Shown: piece after piece, positions 52,456-61,431 of the stretch
Layout: each line of letters begins with the position of its first letter
Numbering within the stretch: the stretch's first letter is position 1
Assembly (NCBI RefSeq): GCF_900699765.1
Contig: NZ_CAADHO010000002.1
Location: forward strand, 124,001-188,000
Length of the DNA stretch: 64,000 nucleotides
DNA from: Desulfoluna butyratoxydans
GTDB lineage: Bacteria; Desulfobacterota; Desulfobacteria; Desulfobacterales; Desulfolunaceae
Direction of reading: 5' to 3'
The notes under the pieces: generated by a model
The model's input: only the letters and a program-made list of their open reading frames with translations
Told to the model about the DNA's origin: nothing
Database searches by the model: none
Position numbers and translations under genes: made by a program

Positions 52456-53556
52456 CTCCCGTGCCCCGGCGCCCCCTTGGCCGCCCCTGCGCTTTGCAGG
52501 CTCGTACTCCACCCGATTCCTTCCCTTGCTCTTTGCCCGATACAAAGCATCGTCCGCCCGGCCAATGGAAGCCTTGATGTCCTCGGACGGGGTGTACTTG
52601 GTCACCCCCACGGAGATGGTCACCCGAAAATCCGCAGGAAGCCCGTCAAAAGCAAGCCCTTCGGTGAGAACCCTCACCCGCTCGGCGCATTGCATGGCCT
52701 CACTCACCCCGGAGTTGGTGAGAATAAGGATAAACTCCTCCCCCCCGTACCGGGCGATGTGATCGATGTCCCGCAGGTTCTTCTGGATGGCCTGGGCCAC
52801 GGTGCGCAGCACGATATCTCCCGCCTCGTGGCCGAAGGTGTCGTTGACCCGCTTGAAATGATCCAGATCGAAGATGCAGATGGAAAAGGGGTGAACCCCG
52901 CGATCCCCCAGGGCCTTCTCCCGCTCCAGGATCTCGAACATCTGGCGGCGGTTGAACACCTGGGTGAGGTCGTCGTGGATGGCCAGCTTCTCTATGGTGG
53001 CCATGGCCCGGGCCACCTTTTCCCGAAGGCTGGTGATGTAGCCACCCACCAGGGAAAACCAGGGAAGCACCACCATGAGGATGAGCAGGTTCATCACCTC
53101 CAGCCGGGTGTTGAAGCCGTCTGGGTCCTGCCTCTGAAGGAGAAACAGCACCGCCCCGTAGCTTGCGATGGCAAAGGCCGAGAGAAAGAGGAACTGCCGG
53201 ACCTTGAGCCGGAACAAGCCGTAGACGAACACCACAAGGTAGAGAAGAAGCAACCCGCCCCGGGCCTCCCCCGAGTAGTAGACCCCCACCATGACCCAGA
53301 AGGTCCCCATGCCCATCTGAAACAGGGTGAGGCTCGGGTCCTTGAAGCACCGGTTCAACCCGCTCAAAAACACCAGCAGCAGGGCGATGTTGCACAACGC
53401 CACCAGGCAGGTACACCGCCACAACACGGCCCAGGGAATCTGGGAGAGCCCCATGTAGCGAACATAGGCAAAAAGCCCCAGCCACAGAAGGTAGGTGGTT
53501 GCGGCCATGGCAAACCGCTTGAGCCGAAGCCCCTGGTTGAATGTTGTCTCGGACAT
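52444..53556 (-). CDS. Membrane-bound diguanylate cyclase (GGDEF)
   Basis: 370 residues. About six predicted membrane helices occupy residues 15-180 (7TM-like sensor region). A GGDEF domain follows (about 200-350): DDLTQVFNRRQMFE, FDLDHFKRVNDTFGHEAGD and the active-site YGGEEFI (GGEEF, functional). It makes c-di-GMP. The downstream helix lacks EAL. It is convergent with the PilB-fusion operon (43 nt apart), whose MshEN domain is a candidate c-di-GMP target. Start at 53556; ribosome site is modest. Confidence 0.92.
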   Translation of the reverse strand: MSETTFNQGLRLKRFAMAATTYLLWLGLFAYVRYMGLSQIPWAVLWRCTCLVALCNIALLLVFLSGLNRCFKDPSLTLFQMGMGTFWVMVGVYYSGEARGGLLLLYLVVFVYGLFRLKVRQFLFLSAFAIASYGAVLFLLQRQDPDGFNTRLEVMNLLILMVVLPWFSLVGGYITSLREKVARAMATIEKLAIHDDLTQVFNRRQMFEILEREKALGDRGVHPFSICIFDLDHFKRVNDTFGHEAGDIVLRTVAQAIQKNLRDIDHIARYGGEEFILILTNSGVSEAMQCAERVRVLTEGLAFDGLPADFRVTISVGVTKYTPSEDIKASIGRADDALYRAKSKGRNRVEYEPAKRRGGQGGAGAREKKG

Positions 53557-53590
53557 ACCTGTCACCCCGTTGCTTGCGTTACCTGCCAGG

Positions 53591-53623
53591 CACACGGAGG
53601 GCGGAGGACGCCCCCACCGTGTG
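53591..53623. other. Hairpin in the RND-GGDEF gap
   Basis: CACACGG (53591-53597) pairs with CCGTGTG (53617-53623) around a second short GGGCG/CGCCC stem. It has no T-run and lies between the RND gene end and the GGDEF start on the same strand, so it may influence read-through. Confidence 0.45.
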
Positions 53624-53659
53624 GTCCATTGTCCGTTGTCGCGAAGCCTTTCTGCCCCC

Positions 53660-56600
53660 TCAGAGACGAACCCTGAAAAACAAGGTGTAGAGAACCGGCA
53701 CCATGCCCAGGGTGATCACCGTGGCAAAGACCAGCCCGAAAATTATGGAGACCGCCATGGGCTCGAAAAGGGGCCCGCCCCCCACCCAGAGGGGAATGAG
53801 CCCGCCCACGGTGGTGAGGGTGGTGAGCAGGATGGGACGAAGGCGCCGCTGGGCCGCAATCACCACGGCGTCGCCTGGCTCCAGCCCGTTCTCTTTGATC
53901 TCGATGCGGATGCGATCGAGCAGCACATTGGCGTTGTTGATCACAATGCCCGAAAGGGCCACCACCCCCAGAAGGGTCATGAACCCGAAATAAGACCGCG
54001 CCACCAGAAGCCCCACGGTGACGCCGATGAGCCCCAGGGGCACGATGCAGAGAAGCAGGGCCGTCCGCCTCAGGGAGTTGAACTGGAGGATGAGAAGCAG
54101 CATGATCAGCATGGCGGCAAAGGGCAGCTCATCGGCGATGGCCTGGTTGGCCTTGGCCGACTTTTCCGCCTCCCCGGCCACCTCGTAACGGTACCCAAGG
54201 CCCCAGCCGCCGCTCTGTTCCGCCAGCCAGGCCGAGACCTTCTCGTTGATGGCCAGGGCGTTGAATCCCTCGAAGAGATCGGCGTACACCTCCACGGTGC
54301 GAAGCCGGTCCCGGCGAATGATCTTACCGTGCTGCCAGTCCGTGTCCATATGGGCCACCTGGCTCAAAGGCACGGACTGGCCTGTTGCCAGGCTGTAGAT
54401 GCGCAGCCCTTCCAGTTTTTCGATGTCGTTTCGGTCCTCGGCCACGGAACGCACCACAATGGGGATGAGGTCGTCCTCCTCCCGATACTGCCCCACCTGG
54501 ACCCCGCTTAAGGTCCCCTGAAGGGAAAGAGCGATATCCCGGCTGGTGATGCCAGCACGCCGGGCCCGCTCCTGATCCACCCGCACCACCAGCTTGCGGG
54601 TGTGGCGCCCCCAGTCATCCCCCACCTCCCGCACCCCCGGTTCCTTGCGAAGGCGCTCTTTGAGCCCGTTCACCAGCGTAAAGAGCACGGCATCCCGCTT
54701 GCCGGAGATACGCACCGCCACCGGATGGTTCACCGGCGGCCCCACGGACAGACGGGACACCTTGGCCCGGACCTCGGGAAGTTCGGCGTCGCAGAAATCC
54801 TGAAGCCGGTTCACCACCTCGGCCACGGCCTCAAAGGAGGTGGTGTTGATGAGGAGATAGGCAAAGCTGCTCTCCGGCGGATCCGGCCGGTAGGAGAGGA
54901 TAAACCGCGGGGCCCCTTCGCCGATGAAGCTCCCCCAGTTCACCACCCCTTCCCCCCCATCTTCCGCCATGAGGTTGGCCTGGATAAAGGCTTCCATCCG
55001 CCTGACCATGGCTTCGGTGTGGGCGATGTCCGAGCCCGGGGGTGTCTCCACGGTGGCGGTGATGATGCGGCGGTCCGAGTCCGGCATGAACCGCTTGGGC
55101 ACATACCGAAACCCCGCCATGGCCACCACGAAGGCAAGGCACATGGCCGCAACAAACAGCAGTCGGTGGCGCAGCACCCCCAGAAGGGCCCGCCGATACC
55201 GGGAATAAAAAGGCGACTGATACCCCGGCTCCTTTTCCGGGCCCTTGACGCGCAGGAACCGGACACAGAACAGGGGGATCATGGTGAGGGCCAGCACCCA
55301 GGAGCTGAGGAGGGTAAGGGTCACCACCTTGAACAGGGGTGAGGTGTACTCCCCGGTGGACGATTTGGCCATGTAGATGGGCAAAAAGGCAAAGGAGGTG
55401 GTCAACGAGGCCGTGAGCAGCGGGCGCGCCAGCTCCTTTGCCGAGGTCACCGCAGCCTCGGCCACGCTCTGGCCCTCCCGCACCTGGGTCATGATGGACT
55501 CGCTCATGACAATGGCGTTGTCCACCAGGATTCCCAGGGAGATCAGCAGGGCCGTCAGGGAGACCTGGTCAATGCCGATGCCAAAAAAGCCCATGAGCAG
55601 AAAGGCCATGAGGATGGTGACGGGGATGAGGCTGGCCACGAGGAGCCCCGTCCGCACCCCCAGGCTCACCAGCATCACCAGGCAGACAATAACGATGCTC
55701 TGCATGAGGTTGGAGAGAAAATCGCTGACGCTCCGGTGGACCCTCTCGGGCTGACGGGCCAGGAACTGAAACCCCACGCCGATGGGATAGAGGGCCTCCA
55801 GCCGCTTGGTAAAGGCCGTCACCTCCTTGCCCAGGGCGATGATATCCCCGCCGTCGGACATGGAGATGGCCAGGGCCAGGGCCGGAGCACCGTTGAATCG
55901 CATGCGGGTGGAGGGAGGGTCTTTATACCCCCGGGTCACGGCCACCAGGTCCTTTAAGTAGACCACCTCCTTGCGGCCCGGCACCGAGATCACCGTATCC
56001 AGGATCTCGGCCACGGCCTCAAAGTTCCCCGTGGGCTCCAGATTGATCCGCTCCTGCCCCGACTCCAGGGCCCCGCCGGGGGTGATGATGTTGCGCTGGG
56101 AGAGCACCTGCTGGAGCATGAGGGGCGAGATGCCGTACCGGGCCAGGCGCGCGGAGTTGAACTCCAGAAACACCTGCTCCTCCTGGGCGCCGATGATCTC
56201 CACCTTGGCCACGTTGTCGATGCGGAGCAGCTCGTCACGCACCTCGTCGGCCACATCCTTGAGCTCACGATACGTGTACCCCTCGCCGGTGAGGGCCAGA
56301 ACCTGGCCAAAGACATCCCCGAAGTCGTCGTTCACAAAGGGCCCGATGACCCCTTCCGGGAGCCTGGGTGTCTCCCGGTCCACCTTGCGCCGCAACTCAT
56401 CCCAGATGGGACGCATGGCTTTATAGGATTCGTCGATATTCACGTAGATAATGGAGATACCGGGCCGGGACTCGCTCTCCACGTAGTCGAGCTCGGAGAT
56501 CTCCTGGATCGCCTTCTCCAGCCTGTCGGTGACCAGCTGCTCCACCCGCTCCGGGCTGGCGCCGGGAAAATAGGTGGTGACCATGGCCACCCGGATGATG

Positions 56601-56722
56601 TAGCCGGGGTCTTCGTCCTGGGGCAGCCTGTGCAAGGTCACCCAGCCCCCCAGCACCACCATGAGGATCACCACCAGGGTCACCCGGTTCATGCGGATCG
56701 CCGCTTCCGTGATGTGCATCAT
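53660..56722 (-). CDS. RND-family efflux pump permease
   Basis: 1020 residues, the length of an RND transporter. It shows the twelve-helix layout with two large periplasmic loops. Helix IV has the proton-relay motif GILVDNAIVMSESI, in which only one of the two usual adjacent aspartates is kept (DN). Other landmarks are LPEGVIGPFVNDDFGDVF and GIVINNANVLLDRIR in the second half. It exports hydrophobic compounds or drugs across the inner membrane by proton motive force, with the MFP and TolC proteins encoded upstream. The start overlaps the MFP gene's stop in an ATGATGA arrangement. Confidence 0.95.
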   Translation of the reverse strand: MMHITEAAIRMNRVTLVVILMVVLGGWVTLHRLPQDEDPGYIIRVAMVTTYFPGASPERVEQLVTDRLEKAIQEISELDYVESESRPGISIIYVNIDESYKAMRPIWDELRRKVDRETPRLPEGVIGPFVNDDFGDVFGQVLALTGEGYTYRELKDVADEVRDELLRIDNVAKVEIIGAQEEQVFLEFNSARLARYGISPLMLQQVLSQRNIITPGGALESGQERINLEPTGNFEAVAEILDTVISVPGRKEVVYLKDLVAVTRGYKDPPSTRMRFNGAPALALAISMSDGGDIIALGKEVTAFTKRLEALYPIGVGFQFLARQPERVHRSVSDFLSNLMQSIVIVCLVMLVSLGVRTGLLVASLIPVTILMAFLLMGFFGIGIDQVSLTALLISLGILVDNAIVMSESIMTQVREGQSVAEAAVTSAKELARPLLTASLTTSFAFLPIYMAKSSTGEYTSPLFKVVTLTLLSSWVLALTMIPLFCVRFLRVKGPEKEPGYQSPFYSRYRRALLGVLRHRLLFVAAMCLAFVVAMAGFRYVPKRFMPDSDRRIITATVETPPGSDIAHTEAMVRRMEAFIQANLMAEDGGEGVVNWGSFIGEGAPRFILSYRPDPPESSFAYLLINTTSFEAVAEVVNRLQDFCDAELPEVRAKVSRLSVGPPVNHPVAVRISGKRDAVLFTLVNGLKERLRKEPGVREVGDDWGRHTRKLVVRVDQERARRAGITSRDIALSLQGTLSGVQVGQYREEDDLIPIVVRSVAEDRNDIEKLEGLRIYSLATGQSVPLSQVAHMDTDWQHGKIIRRDRLRTVEVYADLFEGFNALAINEKVSAWLAEQSGGWGLGYRYEVAGEAEKSAKANQAIADELPFAAMLIMLLLILQFNSLRRTALLLCIVPLGLIGVTVGLLVARSYFGFMTLLGVVALSGIVINNANVLLDRIRIEIKENGLEPGDAVVIAAQRRLRPILLTTLTTVGGLIPLWVGGGPLFEPMAVSIIFGLVFATVITLGMVPVLYTLFFRVRL

Positions 56723-57825
56723 GGCGCCTCCCCGACTTTAAGCAGCACCCGCATGCCCTCGCTCAGGCGACTCATGCCCGCCGTCACCACCCACTCGTCG
56801 CCGGTGAGGCCGGAAAAGACCTCAAGGCCGTCCTGGGTCAGGGCCCCCACGGCCACGGGAAGGCGCCGGATCGTTGCCTTGCCCTCCCCGTCGGGCTCTG
56901 CGGCAAAGAGAAAAGGTCCGGACGCATCCTGCCCCACCACATGGGAAGGGACAAGGAACCGCTCCCCCCCGCGCCCCGGGAATCGAAAGGTGGCCTCCGC
57001 CGCCATGCCGGGCAGCACCTCCCTGACCTCGTCCACAAGGCGAAGGGTCACGGGGTAGGTGGCGGCAAAGCCGGTGGCCGCCGTGCCCACCTCGTACACC
57101 ACGGCCGGAAAGGGCCTCTTTCCCATGGCGGCAAACCGCACGGCCACCGCCTGCCCTGCCCGGATGTCCGAGATCATCACTTCGGGGATATCCACATGGA
57201 CCTCGACCCGGCGCCCGGAGGCAAGGATGGCCACCGGCACCCCTGCCCCGGTATTTTCGTTCTCATCGGCCAGGACCATGGTCACCGACCCCGACATGGG
57301 CGACACCAGGCGGGTGTATCCCAGCTGGCGCTTTGCCAGGTCCCGCTTCTTCTCGATGGAGGTCACCTGGGCCGTGGCCGACTCCCAGGCCGCCCGGGCC
57401 CGGTCCAGATCGCTTTTGGAGATGTTGTCGTTCTCCCAGAGCCGCCGGGCCCGTTCATAGGAGAGGGCGGCGTTGCGGGCCTGGGCCCTGGCCTGATCCA
57501 GGCCTGCTTCGGCCTCCTGGACACGCAGTCGGTAGTCCCGGTCGTCCAGGGAGGCCACAAGATCCCCGGCGCTCAGAACGTCCCCCACCTTCACCGGGAT
57601 TCGCTCCAGGGTACCCGGCACCTTGAAACTGAGCCTGGACTCCACCGAGGCCAGGGCATACCCGGAAAAAACCCGGGAGACCTCCGGGGCCACCTGCCTC
57701 GCCTTCTGCACCCGCACCGGCCTCAGATGAACCTCCTCGGCTGCCCTCTCCCCCGAACACCCCACGCATTCCAGCGCCAACAGGCTTGCCGCCAGAACCA
57801 CTCCTCTCCACACCCGACCGCCCAT
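56719..57825 (-). CDS. RND periplasmic adaptor (membrane fusion lipoprotein)
   Basis: 368 residues. Lipoprotein signal with lipobox CVGC (Cys23). Then the classic HlyD/AcrA layout: a lipoyl half (ESRLSFKVPGTLERIPVKVGDVLSAGDLVASLDDRDY), a long helical hairpin (about 100-160), a second lipoyl half, and the beta-barrel and membrane-proximal domains. It bridges the RND pump and the outer-membrane channel. AAGGAGAGGG precedes the start. It overlaps the RND gene by 4 bp. Confidence 0.95.
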   Translation of the reverse strand: MGGRVWRGVVLAASLLALECVGCSGERAAEEVHLRPVRVQKARQVAPEVSRVFSGYALASVESRLSFKVPGTLERIPVKVGDVLSAGDLVASLDDRDYRLRVQEAEAGLDQARAQARNAALSYERARRLWENDNISKSDLDRARAAWESATAQVTSIEKKRDLAKRQLGYTRLVSPMSGSVTMVLADENENTGAGVPVAILASGRRVEVHVDIPEVMISDIRAGQAVAVRFAAMGKRPFPAVVYEVGTAATGFAATYPVTLRLVDEVREVLPGMAAEATFRFPGRGGERFLVPSHVVGQDASGPFLFAAEPDGEGKATIRRLPVAVGALTQDGLEVFSGLTGDEWVVTAGMSRLSEGMRVLLKVGEAP

Positions 57826-57876
57826 ACCCTCTCCTTATGCAATTCCGTCTCGGTTCATGCATCACGTGGCCGGCAA

Positions 57877-60252
57877 TCACATCGGCGCCATGCCCGCGTC
57901 TCTGCTCCCAACCTCCTCTGCTGCGGCCTTTGCGAGCCGCCTGACCATCGTCTCTCCGGCCCCCCCGGAAAAATCCAACCGCCCCAGCAAACGCTGGAGT
58001 CGAAGCATGGCCGCCATGTGATCGTAGACTGCATTGTCTGCGGCAATACGCGCTGAAACCGCCGTGTTCTGAGCGTCCAGCAGGGTAATCACCGCCACGG
58101 CCCCTTCGGCGTAAGCGTCGGTGACCAGGGCAAGGTTTTTCTCAGCGGCATCCCGGGAGGTGGCGGCCAGCCCGATGGTGGCCCCGGTGGCCTGGACCGC
58201 GTCGGCGGCGTCGGTGATCTGCTCGGCCAGGACCGTCATGAGATAACGCCGTTTCAAAGAGAGGGCCGAGGTCTCCTCGGCCGCCTGCCTCAGATCAGCC
58301 AGGCGCTCGCCCCCCGTGGCCAGGGGAAAGCTCGCCTGGATGGCCACGTACCACTCCTTCTCATCATAATTGGGCAAGACCCGGTCGTAACCTCCCCGGT
58401 CGAAAATCTCGGTGACGGCCCCCTTCAGGGCCACCTCCGGAAGGTAGAAGGCACGCCGAGCCCCCCGGACACGGCGACGGCCCGAGGTCAGGGCATGGTC
58501 CACCTGAAGAAGCTCCGGCGAGGCCTCCCGGCCCACGTCCACTAAGGAGGCCACCAGCGCCCCGAACTCCGTGGGCCGATCCAGCATCTCCCGGAACGCA
58601 GGGTGCACGGTCAAAAGAACCGCCTGGTCGGCCTCGCCGTTCAGGGTGTCCACCGTATCGGTCACCTCCATGCCGCACAGCCGCTTCAGGGCGTTTGCCG
58701 CAAACCGCACCTGAACCCGGGCGTTGAGAAGCGCCGTGCGATTGCTCGCCACCTCGCTCTCCCACCTGAACAGCTCCGACGGGTTGAGGGCCCCCACCTG
58801 TTTCCGGGCACGGGCCCTCTCCAGGTTCTCCTGGGTCACCCCAAGGTTTCCCTTGCGCACGGCTGCCAGGCTGCGCGCCTTGAGCAGGTTGATATAGGCC
58901 TGGCCCGCGGCCAGCGCTTTGTCCAGCTCCCGGGCCTTCTGCTCCGCCTCTCGGGAGAGCTGAAAGGATTTGGAGGCGCTGTAGCCGCTCAAGGCCGCTT
59001 CGGAATAGATCACCTGGGTCAGGGTCAGGCTGCCTTTGACGGTATCCTCGGACTCCGTGCCCCGGCTCTTCTCCGCGCTGTTCTCGTCGATGCGGATCCC
59101 GGTCACCGACGCCTCGATGCTGGGAAGCAAAGCCGCCAGCACCTTCTTGGACTCCTGTGCCCCGGCCTCCACCAGGCGGGCCTCCGAGGCCAGGTCGGGG
59201 TTGTACAGACGGGCCCGTTCCATGGCTTCCGCCAGGGAGAGCAGCACCGGCTCCGGGCTCTCTTCCCCCACCTTTTCCGCATAGCGGTACAGTTCCCAGC
59301 GAGGCGTAAAACCGATGGCCTTTGCCGTTCCCACATGGATCACGGGGGTCCCCTCCACGGCCCACTCATCCCGGTCCGACCCCACCGTCTCACCCCGGGC
59401 CATGCTGTACAGGGTCAATGCCGTCCGGCGGGCCAGACGCCTTGTCTCGCCCTTGGGCACCGAACCGAAGAGAAGCCCGGCCTCCACATCCCTTCTTCCT
59501 CCCATGGCATAGGAGGGGCGCTTCCCGGCCCTGAGCTCAGCCGCCACCCCGGCCATGGCCGCCTGGGACATCCCGGGAAACGGGGAAAAAATCACCCCGC
59601 CCGTTTCGTGTCGCACCGCCTCACGCAGGGCATCGCCCCGGGCAGGGACCGTGCGCAGGGTCCAGGGCACCTCCTGCAGAAAAGGAACGGTTCCCAGAAA
59701 CGCCTCGATGCGGGGAAGGATGGGCCGGGCCTGCTCATCCACCAGGACCGTTACCCGGGGCACTGTCACTGCCCCGAAAAACTGCCCCAGCCCCGTGCGA
59801 ATCAGGGGCCCCACCACAATGCCCCGGAACCCGGGGGCTGAAACCTCCGGCCGGACCAGCAGGTGGGTGGCCAGCACCGGGGTGTTCCACCGGGTCCTCT
59901 CTGCAGCCGCCCCCGAGGCCACGTACCCCAGGGCCACACCCAGAGAAACCTCGCCGTCGGCCTCCAGGGCGTCAAAGGCCGAATCCATGCCCTCCGGGGT
60001 GGGCTCTCCCCGCCACACCTTGTCTTCGGGGAGCACCAGCTCCATCTCCGGCCCGGCAAGGGTGGCAAGTTCACGTCGCACCCCCGTGAGCAAGGCGTCC
60101 TGGGAAGGAGCAGCGCCTCCGATAACAACCCCCACGACCCTGCGCACCGGCGCCGCGTGGGGCACGGCCGCCCCAAGGAGGATCAGCCAGACCAGCACCC
60201 ACCCCGCCACCCTTTTTCCCCCACTGCCTGCCCACCGCCTCCCACCACCCAT
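57877..60252 (-). CDS. TolC-type outer-membrane channel fused to a periplasmic-binding-like domain
   Basis: 791 residues, about 300 longer than typical TolC-family proteins. It has an N-terminal signal region (about 15-35). Residues about 36-330 resemble an ABC substrate-binding-like (ABC_sub_bind/peripla-BP) fold with VVGVVIGGAAPSQDAL, VSLGVALGYVASGA and VVGPLIRTGLGQFFGAV, plus GKRPSYAMGGRRDVEAGLLFG. Residues 335-770 are an outer-membrane efflux protein with two repeats (SLAEAMERARLYNPDLASEAR and the later KSFQLSREAEQKARELDKALAAG-type helices). The start at 60252 overlaps the TetR stop by 1 nt with AGGAGG upstream. The N-terminal domain could bind a substrate or partner. Confidence 0.82.
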   Translation of the reverse strand: MGGGRRWAGSGGKRVAGWVLVWLILLGAAVPHAAPVRRVVGVVIGGAAPSQDALLTGVRRELATLAGPEMELVLPEDKVWRGEPTPEGMDSAFDALEADGEVSLGVALGYVASGAAAERTRWNTPVLATHLLVRPEVSAPGFRGIVVGPLIRTGLGQFFGAVTVPRVTVLVDEQARPILPRIEAFLGTVPFLQEVPWTLRTVPARGDALREAVRHETGGVIFSPFPGMSQAAMAGVAAELRAGKRPSYAMGGRRDVEAGLLFGSVPKGETRRLARRTALTLYSMARGETVGSDRDEWAVEGTPVIHVGTAKAIGFTPRWELYRYAEKVGEESPEPVLLSLAEAMERARLYNPDLASEARLVEAGAQESKKVLAALLPSIEASVTGIRIDENSAEKSRGTESEDTVKGSLTLTQVIYSEAALSGYSASKSFQLSREAEQKARELDKALAAGQAYINLLKARSLAAVRKGNLGVTQENLERARARKQVGALNPSELFRWESEVASNRTALLNARVQVRFAANALKRLCGMEVTDTVDTLNGEADQAVLLTVHPAFREMLDRPTEFGALVASLVDVGREASPELLQVDHALTSGRRRVRGARRAFYLPEVALKGAVTEIFDRGGYDRVLPNYDEKEWYVAIQASFPLATGGERLADLRQAAEETSALSLKRRYLMTVLAEQITDAADAVQATGATIGLAATSRDAAEKNLALVTDAYAEGAVAVITLLDAQNTAVSARIAADNAVYDHMAAMLRLQRLLGRLDFSGGAGETMVRRLAKAAAEEVGSRDAGMAPM

Positions 60253-60908
60253 CAAAGCCTCCTTGCCACCTCTCGGTGGTCCGGGGCCGGAAGGCCCAGG
60301 ACCTGTGTCATGCTCTCGGCCATGTAGCTGGCCGTGGCCGTTAAAAAAGGTTTGTCGTACCCGGGCAGGTCAAAGGCCATGAGCACCGCCTCCCGCTCCA
60401 TGATGTAGTACTGGATCTGGGCCATGACGCTGACATACCAGTACTGCACAAAGGAGTCACCGACCCCCGGGACATGCTCCCGAACAAAGGTCCTCAGTTT
60501 CTGGGGCTCCTCCAGCCGCATGAGGGCCCGCGACGATTTGGGGTGCAGGTCCATGCGGGACCGAACCATGAGGATGCCGTACCATTCGGGCACCCCCGGC
60601 CCGAGCAGGGCCAGGAGGCACCGGTGCATCATGTACCCCATCACATCGGACACCTGCTGCGGCGTGGTGTACTCTCCGGTGTCCAGGGTGCCGAACAGGC
60701 CGGGCAGGTCCAGTTTCTCCTCCATGATGTGACGGATACACGCCAGGTAGAGCCCCTCCTTGTTGGTGAAATGATAATTCACCGACGACAGGGAGGTCCC
60801 CGCCTCTTTGACGATTTCGCGGATACCTGTTCCGTCGAGGCCCTTTCTGGCAAACAAGGCCCCTGCGGCATCAATGATGGCCTGACGGGTCGACTTGAAA
60901 GGCAGCAT
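60252..60908 (-). CDS. TetR-family repressor of the RND operon
   Basis: 218 residues: a TetR N-terminal helix-turn-helix (AIIDAAGALFARKGLDGTGIREIVKEAGTSLSSVNYHFTNKEGL, about 9-52) and an alpha-helical ligand-binding domain. As first gene of the tetR-tolC-mfp-rnd operon it is the likely local repressor, comparable in role to AcrR. It is predicted to bind the palindrome between the -35 and -10 boxes of its own promoter (61010-61038). The start at 60908 has AAGGGA 6 nt upstream; ATG 60929 has none. Confidence 0.92.
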   Translation of the reverse strand: MLPFKSTRQAIIDAAGALFARKGLDGTGIREIVKEAGTSLSSVNYHFTNKEGLYLACIRHIMEEKLDLPGLFGTLDTGEYTTPQQVSDVMGYMMHRCLLALLGPGVPEWYGILMVRSRMDLHPKSSRALMRLEEPQKLRTFVREHVPGVGDSFVQYWYVSVMAQIQYYIMEREAVLMAFDLPGYDKPFLTATASYMAESMTQVLGLPAPDHREVARRL

Positions 60909-61009
60909 AACGGGTCCCTTCTCCGGCATGGCGGCGTGCCCGTCCCTGCGGACAAAAAGAACACGTCACCCGGCAAACTCGGTTTTTATGAGAGAAACAA
61001 TGTTATAGG

Positions 61010-61038
61010 AGATATACGAACGTTCGTTCGAATGTCAA
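61010..61038 (-). promoter_or_regulatory. Promoter-operator of the tetR-RND operon
   Basis: Minus strand: TTGACA (61038-61033), 16-nt spacer, TATATC. The spacer is filled by the palindrome ACGAACGTTCGT (61016-61027) with a second TTCGAA (61027-61032), a typical TetR/AcrR-like operator placed to block RNA polymerase. Confidence 0.75.
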
Positions 61039-61206
61039 TATTTATTCGCAGGTAACAGACAGGGGAGAAGGATCAGAAAACATGGGAGAAAGGGACGACC
61101 GGACGTAACCGCGGGGCGAAACGCGCCGGTGGCCATAAAAATAAAGAAAGAATCGATGGTAACTGTTCAGCTTGCCTTCTATGGTTAAAGTGGGCAAGAA
61201 AAGCCT

Positions 61207-61387
61207 GCCTCCGGCGGCCAGGGGATTTTTAGCCTAAGTGGCTTCGCCACCCCTGGACCCCAGGTTGCGAATGCCCTCTCCCTTCGTTCCTCAGGGTGAG
61301 GACATTCGCGAAGGTTTCTGGATAAGCGAGCAAGACCTGTTTATCAAACTTTTCAAAAGCTTGCCCCCCGGCAGGGCCGCCGGAGGC
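61207..61387. repeat. Composite intergenic palindrome
   Basis: Bounded by GCCTCCGGCGGC (61207-61218) and CCGCCGGAGGC (ending 61387). It contains a GTGGC-TTC-GCCAC hairpin (61238-61250), a 17-bp stem with two mismatches (61267-61283 with 61293-61309) around the conserved CCTTCGTTCC-type apex, and the full 50-nt module in reverse (61338-61387). Confidence 0.85.
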
Positions 61388-61431
61388 GCTTTTGAGCGGA
61401 ATCGTTACACCACCGCTTTCGCAAGACCCAT

